DNA of 31,928 nucleotides from DASYRM01 sp036004405. Lineage in GTDB: Bacteria; Acidobacteriota; Vicinamibacteria; Vicinamibacterales; UBA2999. Numbering within the stretch: the first letter of the stretch is position 1; each line of letters begins with the position of its first letter. The DNA lies in NCBI GenBank assembly GCA_036004405.1, contig DASYRM010000052.1, positions 1 to 31,928 on the forward strand, in the 5' to 3' direction. Below, piece by piece: positions 9,024 through 16,820 of this stretch. Made by a program: the position numbers and the translations under genes. Under the pieces are notes generated by a model, which did no database searches, was not told where the DNA came from, and saw only the letters and a list, made by a program, of their open reading frames with translations.

Positions 9024-9052
9024 GAGCGGTCCGCGTTTTTAGCGGACCGCTC
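9024..9052. terminator. Hairpin between convergent genes, probable bidirectional terminator
   Basis: Perfect 11-bp stem GAGCGGTCCGC (9024-9034) / GCGGACCGCTC (9042-9052) with loop GTTTTTA. It lies between convergent stops and contains the TAA stop of the minus-strand regulator (9039-9041), so the last residues of that protein are stem-encoded. The T-run is in the loop, with only CCTTT after the stem on the plus strand, so it is not a textbook intrinsic terminator. Confidence 0.6.
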
Positions 9053-10289
9053 CTTTGACCGAACGTCCGGCCTCGAGCCGCTGATAGCGCGGGTCGCCGC
9101 GGAAGCCGTCCATCTTCGGATCGACGTTCATCGAGTAGAGGAACGCCGAGTTCTCGTCCACCGCCCGCTCCAGCTCCGCCATCGCCTCGGCGCGGTGGCC
9201 GAGCGCATGCTGGAGCACGCCCTGGTAGAACGCGTCGACGTACTCGGAGCGTCGCAGGTGCTCCAGCTCGTCGAGGATCTCCTTCGCTCCGGCCGTCTGG
9301 CCCATCTTCGCAAGACAGGTGGCCTCGAGCGCGCGCAGCCAGGGCAGGTCCGGTGACATCACCGACGCCAGCTTGTACTGCGCCAGCGCTTCAGGCAGAC
9401 GGCCCGCGAACTCGAGCGCCTGCGCGTAGTTGACGCGGACGATCTGCAGGTAGGGGTGCAGCTCGATGGCCTGCTTGCCGTATGCGATCGCCGAATCGAA
9501 GTCGCGCCGCCAGAAGCGCAGGAGCACGACCGTCGCCGGCAGCGTCGGCACCAGCGGATCCTTGGCCTCGCACCGCTCGAGCATGGCCGCCGCGTCGTCG
9601 AGGCGGTCCATCGTCACGTAGAGCAGGGCGGCGCGCACGTACACCGTGCCGAGGGACGGCTTCTCACGAATTGCGGCGAGAAACTCGGCTTCGGCCGCCT
9701 CGAGCTGATGCTCGAACAGGTGCAGGCCGTGCCCGCGATTGGCGCGCAGCTCGGCGCGCAGCCCGCCGCCGGCCACCGCCTGCTCGTGCGTCTCGAGGAA
9801 CTTCGGATACACCTCGCTCGGCGGCCGCATGCCGAAGGTCGCGAGCATCAGGTAACAGGTCGAGAGCCCCTCGTAGGCGCGCGCATCGCCGGGGCACTCG
9901 GCCGCGGCGTGTTCGAAACATTGGATCGCGAGCTCGGCGCCTTCCCGGGTCCGGCGATTGAAGAAGTGCCAGCCCTTTCGTACTAGTTCTTCCGAGGTGG
10001 GGACCTCGAGGCGATAGCCGGCCTTCGGCCGGTGCGTGATCCACCGTCCGTATTCGCCGAGCGTCTTCTTCACCTCGCCGACCGTCACGTCCACGGTGTG
10101 CTTGGAGACGTGCGTGCCCTTCCAAGCCTCCGCAATCATCTGTTCGTACGAGACGGGACGTCCGGTGTTGCGCAGCAGCACCTCGAGCGCCTGCAGCGCT
10201 TGCGGGCGCAGCCGGATCTCGGCGCCGTCGCGAAGCATCCGACCGCTTGCGGTGTCGAGCGTGAACGGGCCGATGGTGATTTCAGGCAT
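9039..10289 (-). CDS. Winged-helix DNA-binding regulator with TPR-like C-terminal half
   Basis: A 416-residue cytoplasmic transcription regulator. Residues about 1-95 form an OmpR/PhoB-type winged-helix DNA-binding domain: ITIGPFTLD opening strands, LRPQALQALEVLLRNTGRPVS, HVSKHTVDVTVGEVKKTLG (recognition helix region) and the wing GRWITHRPKAGYRLEVP. The rest is alpha-helical TPR-like sequence, with A-x-x-x-Y/F spacing such as AYEGLSTCYLMLA and ALAQYKLASVMSPDLPWLRALEATCLAKMG. There is no receiver domain and no membrane helix, unlike CadC. It is divergent from the TonB-dependent receptor gene, with 211 nt between starts and a 20-bp imperfect inverted repeat exactly in the middle. Control of that receptor, and perhaps of the oxidative cluster, is likely but unproven. 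The TPR half may bind a protein or small ligand. Confidence 0.85.
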   Translation of the reverse strand: MPEITIGPFTLDTASGRMLRDGAEIRLRPQALQALEVLLRNTGRPVSYEQMIAEAWKGTHVSKHTVDVTVGEVKKTLGEYGRWITHRPKAGYRLEVPTSEELVRKGWHFFNRRTREGAELAIQCFEHAAAECPGDARAYEGLSTCYLMLATFGMRPPSEVYPKFLETHEQAVAGGGLRAELRANRGHGLHLFEHQLEAAEAEFLAAIREKPSLGTVYVRAALLYVTMDRLDDAAAMLERCEAKDPLVPTLPATVVLLRFWRRDFDSAIAYGKQAIELHPYLQIVRVNYAQALEFAGRLPEALAQYKLASVMSPDLPWLRALEATCLAKMGQTAGAKEILDELEHLRRSEYVDAFYQGVLQHALGHRAEAMAELERAVDENSAFLYSMNVDPKMDGFRGDPRYQRLEAGRSVKGAVR

Positions 10290-10369
10290 GCACGAGTTGG
10301 GGACCTCTGAATCTGCCGTCTTTTCCGTTTACCGTCAAGCGGCGCCAACCCAATCCGAAAGAGGTAGTC

Positions 10370-10419
10370 GTTGGCAAAACGCGGTCAAATTCGCATCGCT
10401 TTGACGGGTTTTTGCCAAC
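10370..10419. promoter_or_regulatory. Candidate operator: long imperfect inverted repeat
   Basis: The arms 10370-10389 (GTTGGCAAAA then CGCGGTCAAA) and 10400-10419 are inverted copies matching at 17 of 20 positions, separated by 10 nt. The dyad centre (10394.5) is about 106 bases from both the regulator start (10289) and the receptor start (10501). That central position suits one regulator binding site serving both promoters. No confident -10/-35 pair was identified. Confidence 0.6.
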
Positions 10420-10500
10420 CACAGCAGCGGTGCCGCTCCTAGAATCCCGCAACCACCGGGGCTGGAGCGAGGGCGGCCCCTTACGGAGGCACAACACGAT

Positions 10501-13500
10501 ATGCGCATTTTGCGCGGCATCTTCTTTCCAGGGTTCCTCATCGCCGGCTTGTTCGTGCTCGCGCCCGCCACGGCGTGGGCGCAGGCTTCGATTACCGGCG
10601 TCGTCCGCGATTCGTCGGGGGCGGTCCTGCCCGGCGTGACCGTGGAAGCATCCAGCCCGTCGCTCATCGAAAAGACGCGGACGGCAACCACCGACGGCAA
10701 CGGTCAGTACCGCATCGTCGATCTGCGCGCCGGTGAGTACACGGTGACGTTCAGCCTCCAGGGCTTCTCGACCGTCAAGCGCGAAGGCATCACCCTCGAG
10801 GGGACCTTCACGGCGACGATCAACGGCGACCTGAAGGTCGGCGCGCTCACCGAGACGGTGACCGTGACCGGAGAGTCGCCCATCGTTGACGTGCAGAGCG
10901 TGAAGCGGCAGGTGGTGCTCGACAACGACACCATCAGCGCCATCCCGTCCTCGCGCTCCTATAACAACCTGATTCAGTTGATGCCCAACAGCATCAACCA
11001 GGCGGGCGCTCCCACCGACGTGCAGGTGGTGCCCGGGATGGTGGTGTTCGGCGGGTTCGGCGGGCGCTCCAACGAGGGGCGTGTCAACGTGGACGGCATC
11101 AGCGTCGGGTCTGCCTTCAACGGCGCCGGCGTGTCGTCGTACATCATCGACGTCGGCAACGCGCGCGAGATTGCGATGACGGCGTCCGGCGGCCTCGGGG
11201 AGACCGAAGGCGGCGGCCCGGCGCTCAACGTGCTGCCGAAAGAGGGCGGCAACTCGATCCACGGCACGTTCTTCATCACCGGCGCCACCGAGGGCATGAT
11301 CGGCAGCAACTACACGCAGGAGCTGAAGGATCGCGGCCTCACTACGCCTGGCGAGACGCGCAAGGTGTGGGACTTCAATCTCGGCATTGGCGGCCCGATC
11401 AAGCGGGATCGTCTGTGGTACTACCTGAATCTGCGTGACGAAGGCAGCGAGCGCACGGTCCCCGGGATGTTCGCCAACAAGAACGCCGGCGATCCGCGCA
11501 AGTGGACCTACGAGGCCGACACCACCCGTCCGGCGGTGCTCGCGGCGAGCTACCGCATCACCGCGCTGAGGCTGACCACGCAGGCCACGCCGCGCAACCA
11601 GTTCAAGGTGTTCTGGGATCAGCAGCGTCCCTGCGAGGGCGGGGCCGCCGTGGGGTACTCAGGCAGTGCGTGCCGCACGTCGAGCAGCGACCTGGTGTAC
11701 GCGGGATCGACCGCCGCACCGACGCCGTCCGCCTCGGCTACTTCCGCGCCGGAGACGGCCGGGTACCGCGACTACGGCAATCGCGTGTCGCAGGCGAAGT
11801 GGACGTCGCCAGTCAACAACAAGCTTCTGTTGGAGGCGTCGTTCGGGCAGTATTTCAGCCGCTACGGCGGGGGACAGCTCCCGGGCCTCGAAACCGAAAA
11901 CCTGATCCGCATCACCGAGCAGTGCGCGGTTCGCTGCGATGCCAACGGCAACATTCCCGGGCTGAACTACCGTTCGCTCAACTGGTTCTCGAACATCAAC
12001 TGGAACAACCAGTTCGGCGCAGCTGCGTCCTTCGTCACCGGCAGCCACAACATCAAGTTCGGATATCAGGGGGCGCTGCTCATCCAACAGAGCAAGAACT
12101 TCGGGAACAACCAGTTCATCAACTACCGGACCAACAATGGCCGTCCCGATCAGATCACGCTGAACATCAACCGCTTTGAACTCGATCAATCGGTCCGCAG
12201 CGACGGGTTCTACGCGCAGGAACAGTGGACGCTCGGCCGTCTGACCGCGTCGGGCGCCATCCGCTACGACCACGCGTGGAGCTACTTCCCCGAGCAGACG
12301 GTCGGTGCGCAGCGCTTCGTGACCACCGCGTTGAACTACCCGCGTACCACGGGCGTGAAGGGCTACAACGATCTGTGGCCGCGCGCGGGCCTCGCTTACG
12401 ACGTGTTCGGGACCGGCAAGACGTCCGTGAAGTTCAACTTCGGCCGGTATCTCGAGGCGGCGCAGAACGGCGGGTTCTTCACCGCGCTCAACTCGACGAA
12501 CCGTCTCACGACGACCACGACACGCACCTGGACCGACGCCAACGCCGATTGGGTGGCCGACTGTGATCTGAAGAACCCAGCCTCACAGGGGCCGGCCACG
12601 GCGGTCTACGGCGGCGGTGGCCCGGACTTCTGCGGCGCGAACGCGAGTCCGAACTTCGGCACGCCGGTCTTCGACTCGACGTTGGATCCGGGCCTGCTCT
12701 CCGGATGGGGCGTGCGGTCGGGCGACTGGCAGTGGGGCGCGTCGATCCAGCAGGAAGTGCTGCCGCGCGTCGCCGTCGACGTCGGCTACCAGCGCCGCTG
12801 GCTCGTCAACTCCAGCGCCATCGACAACCGCGCCCGAGCGGCGACGGATCACACGAAGTTCGGTGTCAGCATTCCGGTGGACTCGCGGCTGCCGAACGGC
12901 GGCGGCGGCGTGCTCGAGGGGCTCTACAACGTGACGCCCGAGGCCGCGACGCGGTTGAACGACAACTTCGAAACGCTGGCGTCCAACATCGGCGACTGGA
13001 TCCGCTCGTCGGACTCCGTGAACATGAACGTCACGGCGCGGATGCGCAACGGGCTGATGCTGCAGGGCGGGTTCAACACCGGCAAAAGTAACAACGACTA
13101 CTGCGACGTGCGGGCCCAGATTCCCGAGTGGACGGTGCTCGGCGCGCAGTCGCCGGTCAACCCCTGGTGCGACACGTCCTCGGGCTGGCAGACACGCGCC
13201 ACGGCGCTCGGCTCGTATGTCATTCCGAAGGTGGACGTACAGGTGTCCGGCACGTTCCGCAGCGACCCCGGCCAGCAGCTGGCGGCGAACTGGAGCGCGA
13301 CCAACGCGAACACCGTTGGACTGAACCGGGCCTTTGCCGGCCTCGGCAGCCCGACGATCACCGTCAACCTGATTGAGCCGGGCACGAAATACGGTGAGCG
13401 TGTCAACCAGGTGGACATGCGCCTCGCGAAGGTGCTGCGCTTCAAGGGCACGAAGACGCTGGTCGGGTTCGACGTGTACAACCTCGCGAACTCCGCGCCA

Positions 13501-13608
13501 GTGCTGACCTACAACCAGACGTTCTCGCCGACGACAACGACTTGGCTGCGGCCGCAGAGCGTGCTGCAGGCGCGGTTCGTGAAGATCAGCGCGCAGATAG
13601 ATTTCTAA
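10501..13608 (+). CDS. TonB-dependent receptor, Oar-like
   Basis: A 1035-residue outer-membrane receptor. Signal peptide about 1-28 (ending ATAWAQA). A carboxypeptidase-regulatory-like beta-sandwich follows at about 29-110 (ITGVVRDSSGAVLPGVTVEA, DGNGQYRIVDLRAGEYTV). The plug has VTGESPIVDVQS and the IPSSRSYNNLIQLMP segment, then a long beta-barrel ends in the aromatic C-terminal signature (VKISAQIDF). This architecture is the Oar-like type abundant in Acidobacteriota, often linked to uptake of large or plant-derived substrates, but the ligand is not readable from sequence. GGAGG lies about 11 nt before the ATG. It diverges from the winged-helix/TPR regulator. A G-rich tract begins three bases after its stop. 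Confidence 0.92.
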   Translation: MRILRGIFFPGFLIAGLFVLAPATAWAQASITGVVRDSSGAVLPGVTVEASSPSLIEKTRTATTDGNGQYRIVDLRAGEYTVTFSLQGFSTVKREGITLEGTFTATINGDLKVGALTETVTVTGESPIVDVQSVKRQVVLDNDTISAIPSSRSYNNLIQLMPNSINQAGAPTDVQVVPGMVVFGGFGGRSNEGRVNVDGISVGSAFNGAGVSSYIIDVGNAREIAMTASGGLGETEGGGPALNVLPKEGGNSIHGTFFITGATEGMIGSNYTQELKDRGLTTPGETRKVWDFNLGIGGPIKRDRLWYYLNLRDEGSERTVPGMFANKNAGDPRKWTYEADTTRPAVLAASYRITALRLTTQATPRNQFKVFWDQQRPCEGGAAVGYSGSACRTSSSDLVYAGSTAAPTPSASATSAPETAGYRDYGNRVSQAKWTSPVNNKLLLEASFGQYFSRYGGGQLPGLETENLIRITEQCAVRCDANGNIPGLNYRSLNWFSNINWNNQFGAAASFVTGSHNIKFGYQGALLIQQSKNFGNNQFINYRTNNGRPDQITLNINRFELDQSVRSDGFYAQEQWTLGRLTASGAIRYDHAWSYFPEQTVGAQRFVTTALNYPRTTGVKGYNDLWPRAGLAYDVFGTGKTSVKFNFGRYLEAAQNGGFFTALNSTNRLTTTTTRTWTDANADWVADCDLKNPASQGPATAVYGGGGPDFCGANASPNFGTPVFDSTLDPGLLSGWGVRSGDWQWGASIQQEVLPRVAVDVGYQRRWLVNSSAIDNRARAATDHTKFGVSIPVDSRLPNGGGGVLEGLYNVTPEAATRLNDNFETLASNIGDWIRSSDSVNMNVTARMRNGLMLQGGFNTGKSNNDYCDVRAQIPEWTVLGAQSPVNPWCDTSSGWQTRATALGSYVIPKVDVQVSGTFRSDPGQQLAANWSATNANTVGLNRAFAGLGSPTITVNLIEPGTKYGERVNQVDMRLAKVLRFKGTKTLVGFDVYNLANSAPVLTYNQTFSPTTTTWLRPQSVLQARFVKISAQIDF

Positions 13609-13611
13609 GGC

Positions 13612-13632
13612 GGGTAGGGCGGGTAAGGCGGG
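13612..13632 (+). other. Potential G-quadruplex tract after the receptor stop codon
   Basis: Four GGG runs (13612-13614, 13617-13619, 13621-13623, 13630-13632) with loops of 2, 1 and 6 nt fit the classical G3N1-7 quadruplex pattern. The tract is also a degenerate 9-bp tandem repeat (GGCGGGTA units). It starts just after the TAA of the receptor gene and precedes a terminator-like hairpin. Confidence 0.5.
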
Positions 13633-13637
13633 TCGGT

Positions 13638-13665
13638 AAGAGGCGGGTCGAAAGGCCCGCCTCTT
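13638..13665 (+). terminator. Terminator-like hairpin of the TonB receptor gene
   Basis: Perfect 10-bp stem AAGAGGCGGG (13638-13647) / CCCGCCTCTT (13656-13665), 8-nt loop, one further T. It lies 30 nt after the receptor stop. The short T-run makes it a moderate rather than strong intrinsic terminator. It may also serve the convergent gene. Confidence 0.55.
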
Positions 13666-13670
13666 TGTAC

Positions 13671-13698
13671 GTAGATGAGGGTCTTTAGACCCGCCTAC
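13671..13698. repeat. REP-like palindrome holding the stop codon of the CMD-family gene
   Basis: GTAG (13671-13674) and CTAC (13695-13698) enclose the stem GGGTC/GACCC (13679-13683 and 13688-13692, loop TTTA). It is preceded by GTAC, giving the GTACGTAG border seen at 2-9 and 1841-1848. The TAG stop of the minus-strand gene (13695-13697) lies in its outer arm. Confidence 0.6.
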
Positions 13699-14342
13699 TT
13701 GATCGGCAGCAGCGCCTCGCGCCCGGGAGGCAGCTGCTGATCGGCGGCGGTCAGCATCACAGCGGCCATCGCGTAGTCGCCCATGATGACGGAGATCTCC
13801 ACGGCGCCCTGCTTGCCGAAGAGCTCCACCGTCTTCGCCCACAGCTCCGGGCTCACCTTGTGCTGGCGGAAGAGCGCCCGCCCCAGGCGGATGACCGTGG
13901 CGTCCTTCTCGGGCAGCCCCGCCACATCGCGATTGAACTTCACCGCATCGATGACCGCCGGCTCGAGGGCGGCCCGCCGCCCCGCGGGCTCGTGTCCGGA
14001 CCACTCGTACTGCTGATCGAACTCGCGCGCGGCGATGAGTGCCGAGAGCTCGAAGAAGCGCGGCCCGACGACGGTCTTCCGCAGGTACTGATTGAGCTCT
14101 TGAATGGGCCCGGCGGACCCCGGGCTGTACATCGACACCGGCGCCGGTCCGCTGGGCGGCATCCCGCGCTCGCCGGCAATGTAGTCCCAGACCCGCTTGC
14201 CGTCCTCGTCGAGGGCGGCGCGATCGAGCGGCGGCAGCCGCGAGAACGACGTGGGGTGGATGTCGGGCGGCAGCTTCGACTGGGCGATACCGAGGCCCGT
14301 CGACACCGTCGTCAGCAGCAACGCGAGCGTTCGTGTGCGCAT
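13695..14342 (-). CDS. Exported carboxymuconolactone decarboxylase-like (CMD/AhpD-fold) protein
   Basis: A 215-residue all-helical protein of the carboxymuconolactone decarboxylase superfamily. Traits are the YEWSGHEPAGRRA segment, a helix around AVKFNRDVAGLPEKDATVIRL, and the C-terminal VEISVIMGDYAMAAVMLTAADQQLP segment. The CxxC pair of AhpD-type peroxidases is absent, so a peroxidase role is unlikely. Family members act on aromatic-pathway lactones, but this one has a clear N-terminal signal peptide (MRTRTLALLLTTVSTGLG), unusual for a decarboxylase. ATG 14342 was chosen over the longer frame to 14420 because the signal peptide starts there, GAGAGGG precedes it, and the longer frame would overlap the upstream VOC gene. 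It lies 16 nt after that gene, so the two are probably cotranscribed. Its stop lies in a palindrome. Confidence 0.8.
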   Translation of the reverse strand: MRTRTLALLLTTVSTGLGIAQSKLPPDIHPTSFSRLPPLDRAALDEDGKRVWDYIAGERGMPPSGPAPVSMYSPGSAGPIQELNQYLRKTVVGPRFFELSALIAAREFDQQYEWSGHEPAGRRAALEPAVIDAVKFNRDVAGLPEKDATVIRLGRALFRQHKVSPELWAKTVELFGKQGAVEISVIMGDYAMAAVMLTAADQQLPPGREALLPIK

Positions 14343-14358
14343 GCGGTCGCCCTCTCTC

Positions 14359-15405
14359 TCAGCGCGCGTTGGGAACGGGATTTGGCGGACAGACATCCCC
14401 AAGGAAGCCGGCGCCGCCACAGTAGGTGACGTCTTGCAGCTGGATGGCCAGGCCGTCGGGATCGGTCAGGTAGAGCTCGGGCGTACCGCCGTCGGCGCCG
14501 CCGCGGTTGGGCATGCGCAGCGAGATGTAGGTGACGAGCGGTTCGCGCGACGCAGTCGGCAGCGGCTTGAGGCCGAAGCCGGTGAGTGTCTTGGTCACCG
14601 CCGTGGGATCGAAGCCGGTCATCGACATGCACGCGTGGTCGATGCGCGGCGCGGCCGGCGGCCCGCCGCCCCGGCCGGGCCCGCCGCCGATGAACATGAG
14701 GAAGTGCACGCCGGGGCCGATGCCGTAGGAGGGCGCCGCACCCTGATAGGACTGGATGGTGGAACCGACCAACCCCTGATAGAACGCCACGGTCTTGGCC
14801 TGGTCCGCCACCCCGACCGTGAAGTGGCTCATGTCGCGCACGGCGATCAGCCCTTTGGTCGGCGCCGCTTCTACCGTGCGGCAGTCGGTGCCATTGGCGC
14901 CCCCGCCGCCGCAGTAGGCCACGTCGTGCAGCTGGAAGACGATGCCGCTCGGATCGGAGACGTAGACGTCCGACGGCGGCGGCCCGCTGGCGGCGCTGTG
15001 TCCGGGACGGGGCACGACGCGCACGGTCATGGGTTGCGCCGAGGCCGGGTCGGCGGCGCGGGTGACGCCGTTCTCCGCGAGGACCTTCACGACGCGGTCG
15101 ATCGAGAAGTCTTCGACGCCCATGCCGAACGCGCTGATGCTCGGGCGCTCGTCCGCGGCGGCCTGCTTCAGCGCCAGGAACTGCGGGCCGTTGCCAATCC
15201 GCAGGAAGAGCGTGGTGCCCTGGCGCGCCTGGACGGGCATGCCAAAGAGGTCCTGGTAGAACTTCAGCGAGCGGCCGACGTCGGAGACGGTCAGCGTCAG
15301 CTGGCTCAGGCCGCGGACCTTCAACGAGGCCGGAGTGGATTGGGCCGCCAGGCGCGGGGCGAGCGCGAGCGCGGGCAGAGCGTAGAGAAAGTGGCGTCGG
15401 TCCAT
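14359..15405 (-). CDS. Exported two-domain VOC (glyoxalase/extradiol dioxygenase fold) protein
   Basis: A 348-residue protein with two vicinal-oxygen-chelate modules, about 32-165 and 180-340. Each contains the fold's characteristic start (LTLTVSDVGRSLKFYQDLFG; HFTVGVADQAKTVAFYQGLVG) and end (VYVSDPSGIVFQLHD; LYLTDPDGLAIQLQD). The repeated VAYCGGGG and VTYCGGAG segments show internal duplication. The N-terminus MDRRHFLYALPALALAPRLAAQ resembles a Tat signal, which would export a folded metalloprotein. The His expected at the first metal position is present in module 2 (SHFTV) but appears as Gln in module 1 (SQLTL), so only one site may be active. Reaction unknown; glyoxalase, isomerase and dioxygenase members share the fold. 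ATG 15405 is preceded by GGAGCACC. Confidence 0.85.
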   Translation of the reverse strand: MDRRHFLYALPALALAPRLAAQSTPASLKVRGLSQLTLTVSDVGRSLKFYQDLFGMPVQARQGTTLFLRIGNGPQFLALKQAAADERPSISAFGMGVEDFSIDRVVKVLAENGVTRAADPASAQPMTVRVVPRPGHSAASGPPPSDVYVSDPSGIVFQLHDVAYCGGGGANGTDCRTVEAAPTKGLIAVRDMSHFTVGVADQAKTVAFYQGLVGSTIQSYQGAAPSYGIGPGVHFLMFIGGGPGRGGGPPAAPRIDHACMSMTGFDPTAVTKTLTGFGLKPLPTASREPLVTYISLRMPNRGGADGGTPELYLTDPDGLAIQLQDVTYCGGAGFLGDVCPPNPVPNAR

Positions 15406-15495
15406 GGTGCTCCTTCGAGGCGGCTATCGTAGACCGCGCGCCGCTCGGTCCGGTTGCTGGCCGGGAATTTGACGGTTTCTTGATAGCATCGCCGG

Positions 15496-16755
15496 ATGCG
15501 CGCACGCGCGTTTTTCACCTCGATCTACGGTCAGGTGCTGGTCGCGACACTCGTCGGCGTGGCCGTCGGCCATTTCCTTCCCGACACCGGCACCGCGATG
15601 AAGCCGTTCGGCGACGCCTTCATCAAGCTGGTGCGGATGATCGTGGGGCCGATCATCTTCTGCACCGTGGTCGCCGGTATCGCCGGCGCCGGCGGGCTGA
15701 AGGGGCTGGGCCGGACCGGCCTGGTGACGCTCGTCTACTTCGAAATCGTCACGACGGCGGCGCTGATGATCGGCTTGACCGTTGTCAACGTCGTCAAGCC
15801 GGGTGCGGGCATGAACGTGGATCCCGCCTCGCTCGACACCGCCGCCGTCAACCAATACGTCACGGCGGGCCGGGCGCAGACGGTCACCGACACGCTGCTC
15901 TCGATCATTCCGTCCAGCCCGGTCGATGCCTTCGCGCGCACCGACATCCTGCAGGTGCTGTTCTTCTCGGTGCTGTTCGGGATCGCGCTCAGCGCGCTCG
16001 GCGACAAGGGCCGCCCCGTCACCGAGGGCATCGACCGTCTGACCCAGGTGCTGTTCCGGATCGTCGGCATGATCATGCACGTGGCGCCGATTGGCGCCTT
16101 TGGCGCCATGGCGTTCACGATCGGGTCGTTCGGCGTGCGGACGCTGGCGCAGCTCGGCGCGCTCATCGCCAGCTTCTGGCTGACCTGCATCCTCTTCGTG
16201 GCGATCGTGCTCGGGATCGTCGCGCGTCTCGCCGGCTTCAGTCTCTGGCGCTTCGTGCGCTACATCCGCGAGGAGCTGTTCGTCGCCTTCGGCACCTCGT
16301 CATCGGAGACCGTGCTTCCGCGCCTCATGGCCCGGCTCGAAGCGGCGGGCGTGGACCGCAGCATCGTCGGGCTCGTCGTCCCCGCGGGCTATTCGTTCAA
16401 TCTCGACGGCACCGCCGTCTACCTGTCGATGGCCACGGTGTTCATCGCGCAGGCCACCAACACGCCGCTCGGGATCCGCGAGCAGGTCGGGCTGCTGGCG
16501 ATTCTGCTGCTCACCTCGAAGGGCGCGGCCGGCGTGGCGGGCGCGGCGCTCGTGGTGCTTGCCGGCACGCTGGCGGCCACTCACCAGATTCCGGTGGCCG
16601 GAGTGGCGCTCGTGCTCGGCATCCACCGCTTCATGGGCGAGGGGATGGCCGTCACCAACACCATCGGCAACGGTGTAGCGGCCCTCGTAATCGCAAAGTG
16701 GAGCGGGAAGCTCGATACGGGCCGCTTGACGAAGGCTCTGGGCTCTAGGCTCTAG
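15496..16755 (+). CDS. dctA: DctA-type C4-dicarboxylate:cation symporter
   Basis: A 419-residue inner-membrane transporter of the dicarboxylate/amino acid:cation symporter (DAACS) family. Highly conserved motifs are GTSSSETVLPRL (the serine-rich hairpin), GYSFNLDGTAVYLSMATVFIAQ, LLTSKGAAGV and a final HRFMGEGMAVTNTIGNGVA segment with AALVIAKW. The pattern is closer to DctA than to glutamate GltP. DctA proteins usually have DRFMSE where this has HRFMGE, so substrate range may differ. Succinate, fumarate or malate uptake is the default prediction. It is divergent from the VOC gene across 90 nt in which no clean promoter was recognised. The last residues (KALGSRL) and stop lie in a GGCTCTAG-type repeat shared with the convergent sigma-factor gene. 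Confidence 0.85.
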   Translation: MRARAFFTSIYGQVLVATLVGVAVGHFLPDTGTAMKPFGDAFIKLVRMIVGPIIFCTVVAGIAGAGGLKGLGRTGLVTLVYFEIVTTAALMIGLTVVNVVKPGAGMNVDPASLDTAAVNQYVTAGRAQTVTDTLLSIIPSSPVDAFARTDILQVLFFSVLFGIALSALGDKGRPVTEGIDRLTQVLFRIVGMIMHVAPIGAFGAMAFTIGSFGVRTLAQLGALIASFWLTCILFVAIVLGIVARLAGFSLWRFVRYIREELFVAFGTSSSETVLPRLMARLEAAGVDRSIVGLVVPAGYSFNLDGTAVYLSMATVFIAQATNTPLGIREQVGLLAILLLTSKGAAGVAGAALVVLAGTLAATHQIPVAGVALVLGIHRFMGEGMAVTNTIGNGVAALVIAKWSGKLDTGRLTKALGSRL

Positions 16756-16820
16756 GCTTTGGCTGGCTAAAGGCTACAAGGCTAGAGCCAGCTAGAGCCC
16801 AGAGCCCAAAGCCCAAAGCC
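16734..16820. repeat. Mirror-image GGCTCTAG/GGCTTTGG repeat at a convergent gene junction
   Basis: The left half is built of GGCTCTGGGCTCTAG, GGCTCTAGG and GGCTTTGG units; the right half carries the complementary units. A perfect 15-bp inverted repeat joins 16734-16748 with 16792-16806, and AAAGCCC units follow. It holds the stops of both convergent genes (dctA 16753-16755, sigma factor 16782-16784) and encodes the low-complexity tail of the sigma factor. A long hairpin here could act as a transcription terminator. Confidence 0.75.

Noticed and set aside
15469..15489. TTGACG and TAGCAT as a promoter for dctA
   Set aside because: The spacer is only 9 nt, too short for a sigma70 promoter.
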